In this document: piece by piece, positions 10,813 through 20,547 of the stretch | How the letters are laid out: each line of letters starts with the position of its first letter | Position numbering within the stretch: the first letter of the stretch is position 1 | Assembly: GCA_002914845.1 (NCBI GenBank) | Contig: JXTC01000409.1 | Location: forward strand, 95,406 to 159,405 | Length of the DNA: 64,000 bases | Direction of reading: 5' to 3' | DNA from: Trema orientale | Taxonomy: Eukaryota; Streptophyta; Magnoliopsida; Rosales; Cannabaceae | Made by a program: the position numbers and the translations under genes | Notes under the pieces: model-generated | What the model saw: only the letters and a program-made list of their open reading frames with translations | Database searches by the model: none | What the model was told of the DNA's origin: nothing

Positions 10813-11193
10813 GGAGACATTATATTCTTTATTTCATTATGTCTAAATTAAATTATTCGCATTCTGCATATTGAAGATGGAATACTTTACTATGCCATAG
10901 AATGTAGTGTTATCTATTTAATTAATGAAGTCTCCAATTATCGAAGTGAGTCTTCGGATAGAAACACTAGTATGTTATAAGAAAGTTATAACAGCATTGA
11001 ACAGGACCTAGTGAATTAAAATTTGAGAAGACTACTACTGTTTTGTAGATACAGACGAATTGAGCAAGAGAGAGTACTAGAGTTTTTGGCATTAAAAGGC
11101 GGTGAATGAAAAATTATTTATGGGAATATGTAATTTTCTTCTTTTTTTTCAATATATTTTTTTTAAATTTCAAGAATACTAGAGAATCTATAT

Positions 11194-11643
11194 AACAACA
11201 CATTTTTTGAGTTATTTCTCACTTGTCCAAGAGATAATATAGTAATTTTACAAGAAACAGCAGAATAAATAAAAAAAATAAAAAATGAAAAAATAAACCT
11301 AATACGTCTAGTCTACCAATAGTTGATCATCACTAAGGTTCTTTTTTAAGAGAAGAAAAGACATCGTCCAGCTAATACGTCTAATACGTCTAGCCAACCC
11401 ATAGCTGATCATCATTAACTTTTTTTTTTTTTTTTAAAGGGAAGAAAAGAGCTCATCTTGCTACTTACTTTCCAACTTAAGAAGAAGAAGTAGAAGAAGA
11501 GAGGCCATTTCCAACTTGAGAAAGCTAAAGGAGAAGAGAGATTCAAATAATATGGGTTTCTTTAATAATTTATCAAAATGGAAAAAGGGTATCCTCTACC
11601 CCTTCCCTTTTAACTTAACTTCTTTAAATATTTTTTTAGGGGT
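11194..11643 (+). repeat. 5' region of papain-like gene, copy 1 (duplicated at 13108-13554)
   Basis: From ACAACACATTTTTTGAG onward this 450-bp stretch matches 13108-13554, including TACGTCTAATACGTCTAG, an AAGAAGAAGTAGAAGAAGA leader and the first coding exon starting MGFFNNLSKWKKG (ATG 11552 here, 13465 there). It ends at the N gap. Confidence 0.85.
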
Positions 11644-12549
11644 NNNNNNNNNNNNNNNNNNNNNNNNNNNNNNNNNNNNNNNNNNNNNNNNNNNNNNNNN
11701 NNNNNNNNNNNNNNNNNNNNNNNNNNNNNNNNNNNNNNNNNNNNNNNNNNNNNNNNNNNNNNNNNNNNNNNNNNNNNNNNNNNNNNNNNNNNNNNNNNNN
11801 NNNNNNNNNNNNNNNNNNNNNNNNNNNNNNNNNNNNNNNNNNNNNNNNNNNNNNNNNNNNNNNNNNNNNNNNNNNNNNNNNNNNNNNNNNNNNNNNNNNN
11901 NNNNNNNNNNNNNNNNNNNNNNNNNNNNNNNNNNNNNNNNNNNNNNNNNNNNNNNNNNNNNNNNNNNNNNNNNNNNNNNNNNNNNNNNNNNNNNNNNNNN
12001 NNNNNNNNNNNNNNNNNNNNNNNNNNNNNNNNNNNNNNNNNNNNNNNNNNNNNNNNNNNNNNNNNNNNNNNNNNNNNNNNNNNNNNNNNNNNNNNNNNNN
12101 NNNNNNNNNNNNNNNNNNNNNNNNNNNNNNNNNNNNNNNNNNNNNNNNNNNNNCACATAAAGAAAAGTCATGGATTCCACATAAATCTCGGAGAATAACT
12201 AGTGCTTATATAGCTAATGATCAAGAACATATATGTGAATGTGATGAGGAGCTGATCATTGATAATCAATGTATGTGGTTATAAATGGAATTCGGAGCTG
12301 ATTGATGATCTATGTAGTGAGGAATGGAATTCATATAATGAGGTTTCTGAGCACTCTGTGGTTATAATTGATTACGACATTGAAGGTTATGAACAAAAAT
12401 ATTGGGTGATTAAAAACAATTATAGCGATACTTGGGGGGATGGGGGATACGGACTTGTTCTCGGTGTCATAGGAGAAACTCATTCCCAAAGGCGACTATT
12501 CCATATTTTCAATACAAAGGAGGTCTCAGGAACTCTGACCCCTAGTTAA
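11552..12549 (+). pseudogene. Papain-like cysteine protease, copy 1 (gapped, frameshifted)
   Basis: Exon 1 (11552-11643) encodes MGFFNNLSKWKKG. After the gap, 12154-12290 encodes HKEKSWIPHKSRR and an acidic Cys-rich stretch that ends at a stop near 12285. The reading continues in a second frame (12259-12549) with EHSVVIIDYD, fitting the catalytic-His segment, and YWVIKNNYSDTWGDGGYG, fitting the catalytic-Asn/WG-GGYG segment of C1A peptidases. The frame change makes this copy non-functional as sequenced. The Trp after the Asn motif is Tyr here. Confidence 0.7.
11644..12153. other. Assembly gap of 510 N
   Basis: Unsequenced. By comparison with copy 2 it should hold the intron and the exon with the catalytic cysteine, unless that exon is truly missing. 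Confidence 0.95.
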
Positions 12550-12593
12550 GATACAAAAGAGGCGAAACTCTCTAAGTCTCAACACTAGTCAAG

Positions 12594-12824
12594 ATGGTAA
12601 GAGGAACCATAAGATATTGTCTACAATACTTTATTTTCTTGGGAGTGCTTGAGATTATGGAACTGAGGGTACATAGCCAAAACTATTGGCTAGTTAAAAA
12701 TACTTATGGGGATACTTGGGGAAATGAAGGATATGGCCGCATTCTCATATCTCATAGGAAAAACCCGTTCTTGGATCCAGACATTCCATATTTTCAATAT
12801 ACTAACGAGGAGTCTCAATTGTAG
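12594..12824 (+). pseudogene. Extra C-terminal fragment of papain-like protease
   Basis: Encodes NYWLVKNTYGDTWGNEGYG, a second copy of the Asn-containing C-terminal block, preceded by unrelated frame. The His segment is not recognisable. It lies 45 bp after copy 1 and is probably the end of another decayed tandem unit. Confidence 0.65.
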
Positions 12825-13464
12825 ATCAAAAGGGCATGACGAACAATAAGACACCATAGAATGCTTCATTTCTCTGTTTAATTTTAATTATAATCTTTTT
12901 AATTTTTGTCGTGGAGGCTTTTAGGATTTGGTTTGACATCTTAATTTTGGATAACACATTATTAAGTGCTTCATTTATGTTATTTAATTTCAATTTTTTT
13001 CTTTTTCCTTTTATTTTTATGAGAGTACGCCAAACGTTTTCCTTAGTCATATGGCCAAATCAATGACAACGCAATGTTTTTAATACCGAAGAAACAAAAA
13101 AAAAAAAAACAACACATTTTTTGAGTTATTTCTCACTTGTCCAAGGGATTATATAGTAATTTTACAAGAAACAACAGAATAAATAAAAAAATAAAACGAA
13201 AAAAAAAACAAACCTAATACTTCTAGTCTACCCATAGCTGATCATCACTAAGGTCTTTTTTTAATGGAAGAAAAGACCTCGTCCAGCTAATACGTCTAAT
13301 ACGTCTAGTCTACCTAATCCATAGCTGATCATCACTAACTTTTTTTTTAAAGGGAAGAAAAGAGCTCATCTTGCTACTTACTTTCCAACTTAAGAAGAAG
13401 AAGTAGAAGAAGAGGGGCCATTTTCAACTTGAGAAAGCGAAATTAGAAGAGAGATTCAAACAAT

Positions 13465-15335
13465 ATGGGTTTCTTTAATAATTTATCAAAATGGAAAAAG
13501 GGTATCTTCAACCCTTCCATCTTTAACTTAACTTCTTTAGATGGTTTTTTAGCGGTTTAATAAGATAATATTATCGAGATTTTTATTTTTTTGACTTAGA
13601 ATAGATTATATATTGTTTACCCAAATATTGCTCTCTTGACACCTTCATTTTACTCTCCCAATTATTTTCTAAATAAAATCCTCTTTAAAATTTGAAAATT
13701 TAACAATTTTCTTAACACAAAATTTATAGAAATTCCAAATTTAGATATGAATAAAATTAAAAAATCTTGAAATTACTTTTCCTACCCACTAATTTTCAAT
13801 ATCTCCCACCCATTTTCTCATTATTTTTCCTTCAGCCCCTTGTTTTCTTGAAAAGATACACTACACACATTAAAGTATTGATCTTTTTGTTAAAAAAAAA
13901 AAACAAATAGAACAACTTTGGGGTTAAATCTGAATATCAATCTTTTTTAATATTTTTCTTATTTGACTCCTAAAAGTTTAAGAGTTCTTGAGTTATTTTT
14001 CAGACTTCTTGGAAGAGAGAGTTATTTTTTAGGATTCTGAGGGAATGTGTTAATTTTCAGGGTTCTTCACACTAAACTATACATAGGAGTTGAGTATAAT
14101 AAATGTATTAATTTAGACCATAAGTTAACTATGTGATCAGTACTATATCTTGAACTTTGTGGATTTTGTATTTTTGCAAATAAATCTATTCATGGTTCAA
14201 GACACCGCCGTTATTTGTTTTGGGGAGAAAGAAGCTCCTTGTGGTTTTTTTTTATTTTTTATTTTATCTTGCTATTAAGTACCTTTGATATCCATTCCAT
14301 GAGTCTACACCTTATTAATACTACACAAAACCATTCGTGGATTTTTTCTAAGTTTTGTTTTATTTAATTTAGGCATTCATTTTAATTTTTTATTCAGGTT
14401 CCAAGATTTGCTGTTCAATATTTGTACAATTCTCGATTCAATGATTTGACGGGTCCAATTTTGGACCAAAAAAATCATACGACTTGCAGGATCCATTCTG
14501 TCACTAATTGTTTGGACATAATGCAGCGGCTTCACTTGATTAAAAATCCTGAATTGCTTAAGATAGAAAGGTTCAATAAAGCTTATAGTCTTCAAGAAAC
14601 TATCAACCTTTATCACAAGAGGGAATTGAAAGAGATTTTTAGGGGTTACGAGGTTAAAAAAGCTATGCAATACATCAAAGAAAATGGGATTCTATGGCTC
14701 CATGAATGTCCATCTAAGGGCCTATATAAGAATCATAATTGTTCAGAAATTACACACATGTGTTCAAAACGAGAGTTTCCTTTGAAGAGTAATGGGTATG
14801 ACTTTTATGATTTGATATGTGCTGAGTATGGCTACAAATACGAATCTGCTAAAGGATGTTCACTTCTTGATATTGAGCATTGTCAAGAACACTTAGAGCA
14901 AATTCTGCAGTATCAACCTCTCGTAATGACATTTGCAGTAGGAGAGTATTTTGGACATTTGAAATCAATAAATATATTTTCACTTAATTATGTTTTCCTA
15001 GACTTTCGTAAATGATGTGCAGTTTGTTTACTTCTTTTTATTAAACAAAAGTNTTGATATGTGCTGAGTATGGCTACAAATACGAATCTGCTAAAGGATG
15101 TTCACTTCTTGATATTGAGCATTGTCAAGAACACTTAGAGCAAATTCTACAACATCAACCTCTTGTAATGACATTTGTAGGGACATTCGAAATCGATAAA
15201 TATATTTTCACTTAATTATGTTTTCCTAGACTTTCGTAAATGATGTGCAGTTTGTTTACTTCTTTTTATTAAAACAAAAGTATTTGATTTTTGTAGGAAA
15301 TATACAACCCACATAAAGAAAAGTCATGGATCTAT
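13465..15335 (+). pseudogene. Papain-like cysteine protease, copy 2 (3' truncated)
   Basis: Exon 1 13465-13554 (30 codons, MGFFNNLSKWKKGIF), donor GGTTTAA. Exon 2 starts at 14398 after TTCAG and encodes VPRFAVQYLYNS, then GPILDQKNHTTCRIHSVTN. The Gln and Cys fit the oxyanion-hole Gln and catalytic Cys of C1A peptidases, but the usual CW is CR. No secretion signal or propeptide of normal length is visible. A donor at 14938 would keep phase. Exon 3 starts at 15297 (EIYNPHKEKSW, as in copy 1) but homology stops near 15332, shortly before a copia LTR, so the His and Asn region is missing. The end of exon 2 is repeated across a single N. Confidence 0.65.
14812..15292 (+). repeat. 242-bp direct duplication meeting at a single N
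   Basis: 14812-15052 and 15054-15292 are near-identical apart from some substitutions and a roughly 13-bp deletion in the second copy. The only N (15053) sits exactly at the junction. Looks like two overlapping or allelic contigs joined without merging. Confidence 0.85.
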
Positions 15336-15356
15336 AATTATTTTCTAAGCTACTCT

Positions 15357-15704
15357 TGTTGGAAATAAAACAAATTTTATTACTCACTCAAATATTATTA
15401 TAAGAGAAAACTTTAAATTTCACTCTTCAAGCTCACTCACTCACTAGAAGTTATGCTTCTTTTCTTCTTCACTTCACTCTTAGAAGCTTTACTTCTTTTT
15501 TGATACTTAGAACTTAAATGGAGAGAGGTATTTATACTACATAAGAAACAAGGAGAACCACAAAATAAACAATTACAAAAATCCTTAAGCCACACATATT
15601 TTCTTCTACACACTTCTAATAATAATCTAAGTAATCAAATGAATCACATACATAAATTTAATATCTAGCTAACACTAGAAGGTTCAAAGTGGAAAGCTCC
15701 TTCA
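15357..15704 (-). repeat. 3' LTR of the minus-strand copia element
   Basis: On the plus strand it reads TGTTGGAAATAAAAC at the left and TTCA at the right. About 350 bp, with clear match to 18808-19158. Confidence 0.8.
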
Positions 15705-16680
15705 ATTTGATCTGAAGACCACTTTTTTTCTCCACCGTAGCCTTAAACTTCTTGAAAACTTCAAAAACTTCTGATTTTTGCTTCAAGAAATAAACCCAAG
15801 TTTTTCTTGAGAAATCATCAATGAAGAGCAAGAAGTAATAACTTTTACCAAAAGAACTTGGTTTGATGGGACCGCACGCATCTGTACGCACAAGCTCTAG
15901 TGGCTTTTGGGTTCTTAAATTTGACTCCTTTGGAAATCTTTTCCTAAATTGCTTCCCGAGTAAGTATCCTTTATAAAGCTGATCATGATAACTGATTTTT
16001 GGCAAGCCTCTCACCATCTCTTTCTTGGATAACAGTTCTAGTCCTCCAAAGTTGAGATACCCGAATCTCAAATGCTATAGCCATGATGAATAATTGTAAT
16101 ATCCTTTGAGACACTTTGCCACATCATTTTGAATGTTCAATAAGAACATTCTATTTCTTGACATAAGTACCTTGGCAATCAAGCTCATATTTTTATCTTT
16201 TATAGAAAGACTGTAATCTTTCAAGTGAATATTATAGCATTTCTCTAAGAGCTGTCCTAAACTCAAAATGTTTATTTTCATGGTGGATACATAATAAATA
16301 TTTGAAATGAATTGATATCCCCTATTTTTCAAGCGGATAAGAATTTTACCTCTTCCTTTTACCACTACTTTAGAATCATCGCCGAAAGAAACATTCCCAC
16401 TTATTAATTCATCAAACTCCACGAATATTGATCAATGTCCACACATATGATTGCTAGCACCAGTGTCAAGATACCATGTGTTGTCTTGACCTTTGTTGTT
16501 ATCGTTATATGCTAGTAGTACGATGCCATTCTCTTCTTTCCTCTTTTCAATGTAATTAATTTTTTCTTCAATTCTGTTATTAGGTGCTCTATATTCTCTA
16601 GCATAATGACCAAACTTGTGACAATTGTAATCCATATAAGTTAATAAAGGAAATGTGCAGTCACCACGTTACACAATATC
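15705..16680 (-). pseudogene. Copia gag zinc knuckle, protease, GAG-pre-integrase and partial integrase
   Basis: Read in minus direction: CHKFGHYAREYRAPNN (zinc knuckle; the pattern would need Cys where Tyr/Arg occur, so it is damaged), WYLDTGASNHMCG (aspartic protease active site), a GAG-pre-integrase block with LSLGQLLEKCYNI, then integrase core with LELVRTDACGPIKPSSFG and YYFLLFIDDFSRKTWVYFLK. Coding stops at GLQIK, where the LTR begins. Several frame changes (near 16072 and 16425). Confidence 0.85.
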
Positions 16681-16739
16681 ATGACCATTATTCTTGCAAA
16701 TAAAAAACTAAAAATAGAATGCATTTAATTTAGGCCACT

Positions 16740-18282
16740 TACTAATCCATACATTCAACTTGAGACTTATCATGTCTCAAATTCATTCAGCCTCTGCCAT
16801 GACCTCTTGTAGAGTTTTCTCCTCTTTCGAAATTATTGTTGTGATAATTGTGGTTATTGTTGGAATTCTAACTTCATCCATGACTACGACTTGTACCACG
16901 TCCTTGTCCTCTACCACGACCCTATTGACTTCTATCGCTATATTGGCTATCTTCTTTCTTTGTGAGTTGTGTCATGAGAAACTACTCCTTAAAATTTGAT
17001 TTCTTATTTTTCTTTTCATCGTGGGCTTGCTTGTGTTGTAGATTCAACCATGGAGGCCGAATATATGGCAGCTTCTGAAGCAGCTAAAGAGATAATCTGG
17101 CTTCGTAATTTCCTTATGGATCTCGAGGTAGTACCTAGAGCACAGCAACCTATGACACTTTATTGTGATAACAGTGGAGCAGTTGCTAACTCTAGAGAAC
17201 CCAGAAGCCACAAGAGGGGAAAACACATAGAGAGAAAATATCATGTACTCAAAAAAATTGTTCAAAGAGGAGATGTGATAGTGAGTAAGATAGCGTCTGC
17301 AGAGAACCTTGCTGATCCTTTTACCAAATCTTTGGCTACCAAAGTATTTGAGGACCACTTAGAAGGAATGGGACTACGTGACATGTCACATCTTCTTTAA
17401 AGGCCAAGTGGGAGATTGTTGGAATAATGTCCTATAAAACAGTTTATTATTTAGACATTATAAACAATATTTATTGGATTATTTATTATCTATTCGTTAT
17501 TAATAAATTCCATGTTATGAATTTCTATTTCATTTATGTCCCACTGATATACATGTGATGTGTATGTTTACTTTATACAAACATCTAAAAGATTCCAAGA
17601 CATGAAATGAGTAATAAAGAATTATTCGTGATGTTTATTGAGTTTTAAGTGATTTATCTTTTCTAAGTGCTTTCTCTATCTTATCTTCTACAGATGGGCT
17701 GACAACATCATCACTTAATTCTTCTAGAACTAACTTACTTTTGGGCTTGAAAGTTTTCATATAGTTTTCTTCCAAGAAAGTAGCACTTGTAGATCGAAGA
17801 ATCTCTTCCACGATCGCAATATTTTCTAATTTCTCACCATTTCTTTTCATTTGATTCGAATTAGCTAAAACTTTAGAAAAATAGTCAGAAACCGACTCAG
17901 TCTCCGTTATATGTAGTGAATCAAACTCTCCTTTAGAGTTTGAAGGTGAACATTTTTAATTTTATCTTCTCCCTTGTAAGAGACTTGCAGCTTCTCCCAT
18001 ACTTCCTTGGCAGAGATTGCACTTGAGATTTTCTCAAACCCGTCGTCATTTAAGGCTTGGTAGATGAGAAAGAGAGTTTTTTTTCCCTTTTTCTTGAATC
18101 TTTTAAGTTATCCTTTTGTGTTGAGGATAGTGTCATCTCATCTTTTGGCTCTTCGTAACTTTCTCCACTACCTCTCAAACATCATATACTCTAATAAGTA
18201 CCTTCATTTTGATAGTCTAATTATCAAAGTTGTTGCCTTTAAGTGGTAGAACTTGAAAAGGTGCTAGAATGGTGGTAGCCAT
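16740..18282 (-). pseudogene. Copia gag (UBN2 type), split by nested insertion
   Basis: Starts with ATG at 18282 (MATTILAPFQVLPLK). It has the UBN2-type segment LNDDGFEKISSAISAKEVWE and ends in an Arg/Gly/Asn-rich tail near 16740-16980. Interrupted at EKALRKDKSLKTQ (about 17640) and resumed at AHDEKKNKK (about 17028) by the inverted second element. Several in-frame stops. Confidence 0.75.
17029..17639 (+). mobile_element. 3' end of a second copia element, nested and inverted
   Basis: Encodes the copia RNase H C-terminus on the plus strand: MEAEYMAASEAAKEIIWLRN, LYCDNSGAVANSREP, AENLADPFTKSLA, stop at 17398-17400. A purine-rich tract (AAGTGGGAGA) is followed at 17417 by an LTR beginning TGTTGGAATAATGTCC, which is cut off where gag resumes near 17640. 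No 5' half of this element is present. Confidence 0.85.
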
Positions 18283-18792
18283 AGCTCTTAATAGAGTGAG
18301 ATTTTGGTAATTTTGACTACACGGATAGATCCAGAACATCGAAAAACTGTAGGATTGACTGGTATATCGACTTGGTCAAAGTCAACTTTCTTAGTCAAAG
18401 GTCAACACAGGTCAACAGCTCAGTTAATAATAGTCAACGGCTCGGTCAATGACTAGGTCAAACGACTCTAACGGCTTGGTCAACAGGCTTGGTAGCTCGG
18501 CTCAACTCGGCTTTGACTCTGCTCAACTCGAGTTGACTTAGTTTTTGCTAGTAAACTTTCGGCAACTCATATAGGCTCGTTCGGACTTCGATTGAGCTGA
18601 TTTTTACACAAGTGTGTTCGTCTCGTCAAGCTCTTCGATTTGACATACAATAGTGATAGGTTAGGAATAAATTTCCCATTCTCTCAATCTAAAATTTTTT
18701 TTTTCTAATATGGAAGATCAGTTAAATTGCATCAACAGAGCATACTTAGAATTTCAAAAGACTTAAAATTTTAAGAGATCTCTTACAACTTC

Positions 18793-18805
18793 ATTCTGAT
18801 ACCAC
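18793..18805 (-). other. Primer-binding site of the minus-strand copia element
   Basis: Reverse complement reads TGGTATCAGAATG, three bases inside the 5' LTR border, matching the initiator-Met tRNA type. Confidence 0.8.
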
Positions 18806-18807
18806 TT

Positions 18808-19158
18808 TGTTGGAAATAAAACAAGCTTAATTATTCGCTCAAATATTATTACAAGAGAAAACTCTCAATTTCACTCTTCAAGCTCACTCACTTACTAGAA
18901 GCTATGCTTCTTTTCTTCCTCACTTCACTCTTTGAAGCTTAACTTCTTTCGTGATGCTTAGAACTTAAATGGGGAGGGGTATTTATACTACATGATAAAC
19001 AAGGAGAACCACACAAATAAATAATTACAAAAATCATTAAGCCATACATATTTTCTTCTACACACTTCTAATAATAATCTAAGTAATCAAATAATATTTA
19101 CATACATAAAACTACTATCTAGCTAATACTAGAAGGTTCTAAGTAGAAGACTCTTTCA
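18808..19158 (-). repeat. 5' LTR of the minus-strand copia element
   Basis: Same sequence as 15357-15704 with scattered differences. Adjacent to the primer-binding site, which fixes the element's orientation. Confidence 0.8.
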
Positions 19159-20547
19159 ATTTGGACTTAGATTTCTTTTTTTATGGACATTGCACTTGAG
19201 CTAACTCCAACTTATTGGACCTCATGTTGATAGGCGTAGAACACTTCTTATGAGCTTGAAACAAGTTTATTTTCAATAACTCTCTCTGTTAATGGCAAAA
19301 TTTAGTATTAAATTTTCTAGAAAGTTGATTTCTTTATTTGAACCATGTATATTATGTTTGAATGCTTTACTAAAGTTACGATAAAAATTAGTTTCTTCTA
19401 GAGATACTCTTTTTCCTTTGGTGTTTTTTAATTTCTACATTCAAGTAATTGATTATAGTACTATTCACAAAATATTAATGACTTCTTTTATTCCTTATTT
19501 CAATTATTTGTTTTAAAACTTCTATTCTATTTTAAAGTTCTTCTAAATCTTTATTTTATCTTTCTAAACTATCCATATATACTAACGAATGCGAAATTAT
19601 TTCTCTATAATTTTTTTAAAAAAAATATATCTTTTTAGTGTGTGAGAATAATTTATGTTGCAATTAAATAACAGAAGGATCAATCATAAACTATAAGGAG
19701 ACATGATATGGTATTCACATAACTGCTTTATTTATTAAATTATTATACTATCTCATTTATAATTTTGATCTGATACCAACTTTTAGACGTAAAGTACATT
19801 GAAAATAAAGTTAGGATTTAAATTGAAGCATGAAGTTAAAGTTGTAGAAATTATACCATAATTTCAAAGCATAACTCCTTATAAACCTAGACAAGGCTCC
19901 CTTACTCGCTTACGGATAGTTGAACAGGATGTGCAGGATGTATGTTCATAATTTATGAAGCTATAATATATTTTTGTTTATGCACTATTCGAATCAAATT
20001 TCATTGTCCTCTTTATATGTGTAAATGTAGAAAATTATATTTAAAAAATATATATTATAACTTAATACATAAACTATCTTAATTAGGATTCGAAATCCTC
20101 CCTCCACACACTCACACATATTCCCAAAAATCATAAACCAATTAATCAGCTAACATCAATTAGCCAATCATAGAACAGTACCTTATTTATAGGTAAAAGT
20201 AAGAATAGAAGTCACTGTCTTCTTTTATAAATAGTCATGTACTCAAAAGAGAGACAGATCATCCAAGAGAAATAAAAAATATCTTTTCCCAAAAGATAAT
20301 TATCAAAGTAATAACTTCATATATATAGTAGCAATAATGATACACATAACAAGGAAAACATGTTACTGAAAAAAAAAAAACAAGGACAACATGTGTAACA
20401 CTCAATTAACCTTACATGTGCAGATCATTTCTTTGATCTCAAATAAGCTAGATTAAGGCAACCTGTATAATATATCTCACAATTACTAATTACTCGACCA
20501 AGTTAACTAAGTATATATATAACTTATTTGTAATGACTAATTGGTTA
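19159..20547. other. Decayed retroelement sequence and intergenic DNA
   Basis: 19159-19760 read on the minus strand gives broken Lys-rich frames without a recognised domain. An isolated primer-binding-site-like TTGGTATCAGATC occurs on the minus strand at about 19769-19781. The remainder to the expansin stop codon is AT-rich with no gene. Confidence 0.4.

Larger units (their letters stand above)
15357..19158 (-). mobile_element. Internally deleted Ty1/copia retrotransposon with a nested insertion
   Basis: LTRs of about 350 bp at 15357-15704 and 18808-19158 frame minus-strand gag, zinc knuckle, protease motif, GAG-pre-integrase and the start of integrase. Integrase is fused to the 3' LTR; reverse transcriptase and RNase H are gone. 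Frames are broken by stops. A second copia fragment in the opposite orientation interrupts gag (17029-17639). The flanks show no clear 5-bp target duplication, so rearrangement at one end is likely. Confidence 0.85.

Noticed and set aside
11516..12180. Long frames on both strands through 11600-12160
   Set aside because: They consist almost wholly of N, and only the MGFFNNLSKWKKG start is real sequence.
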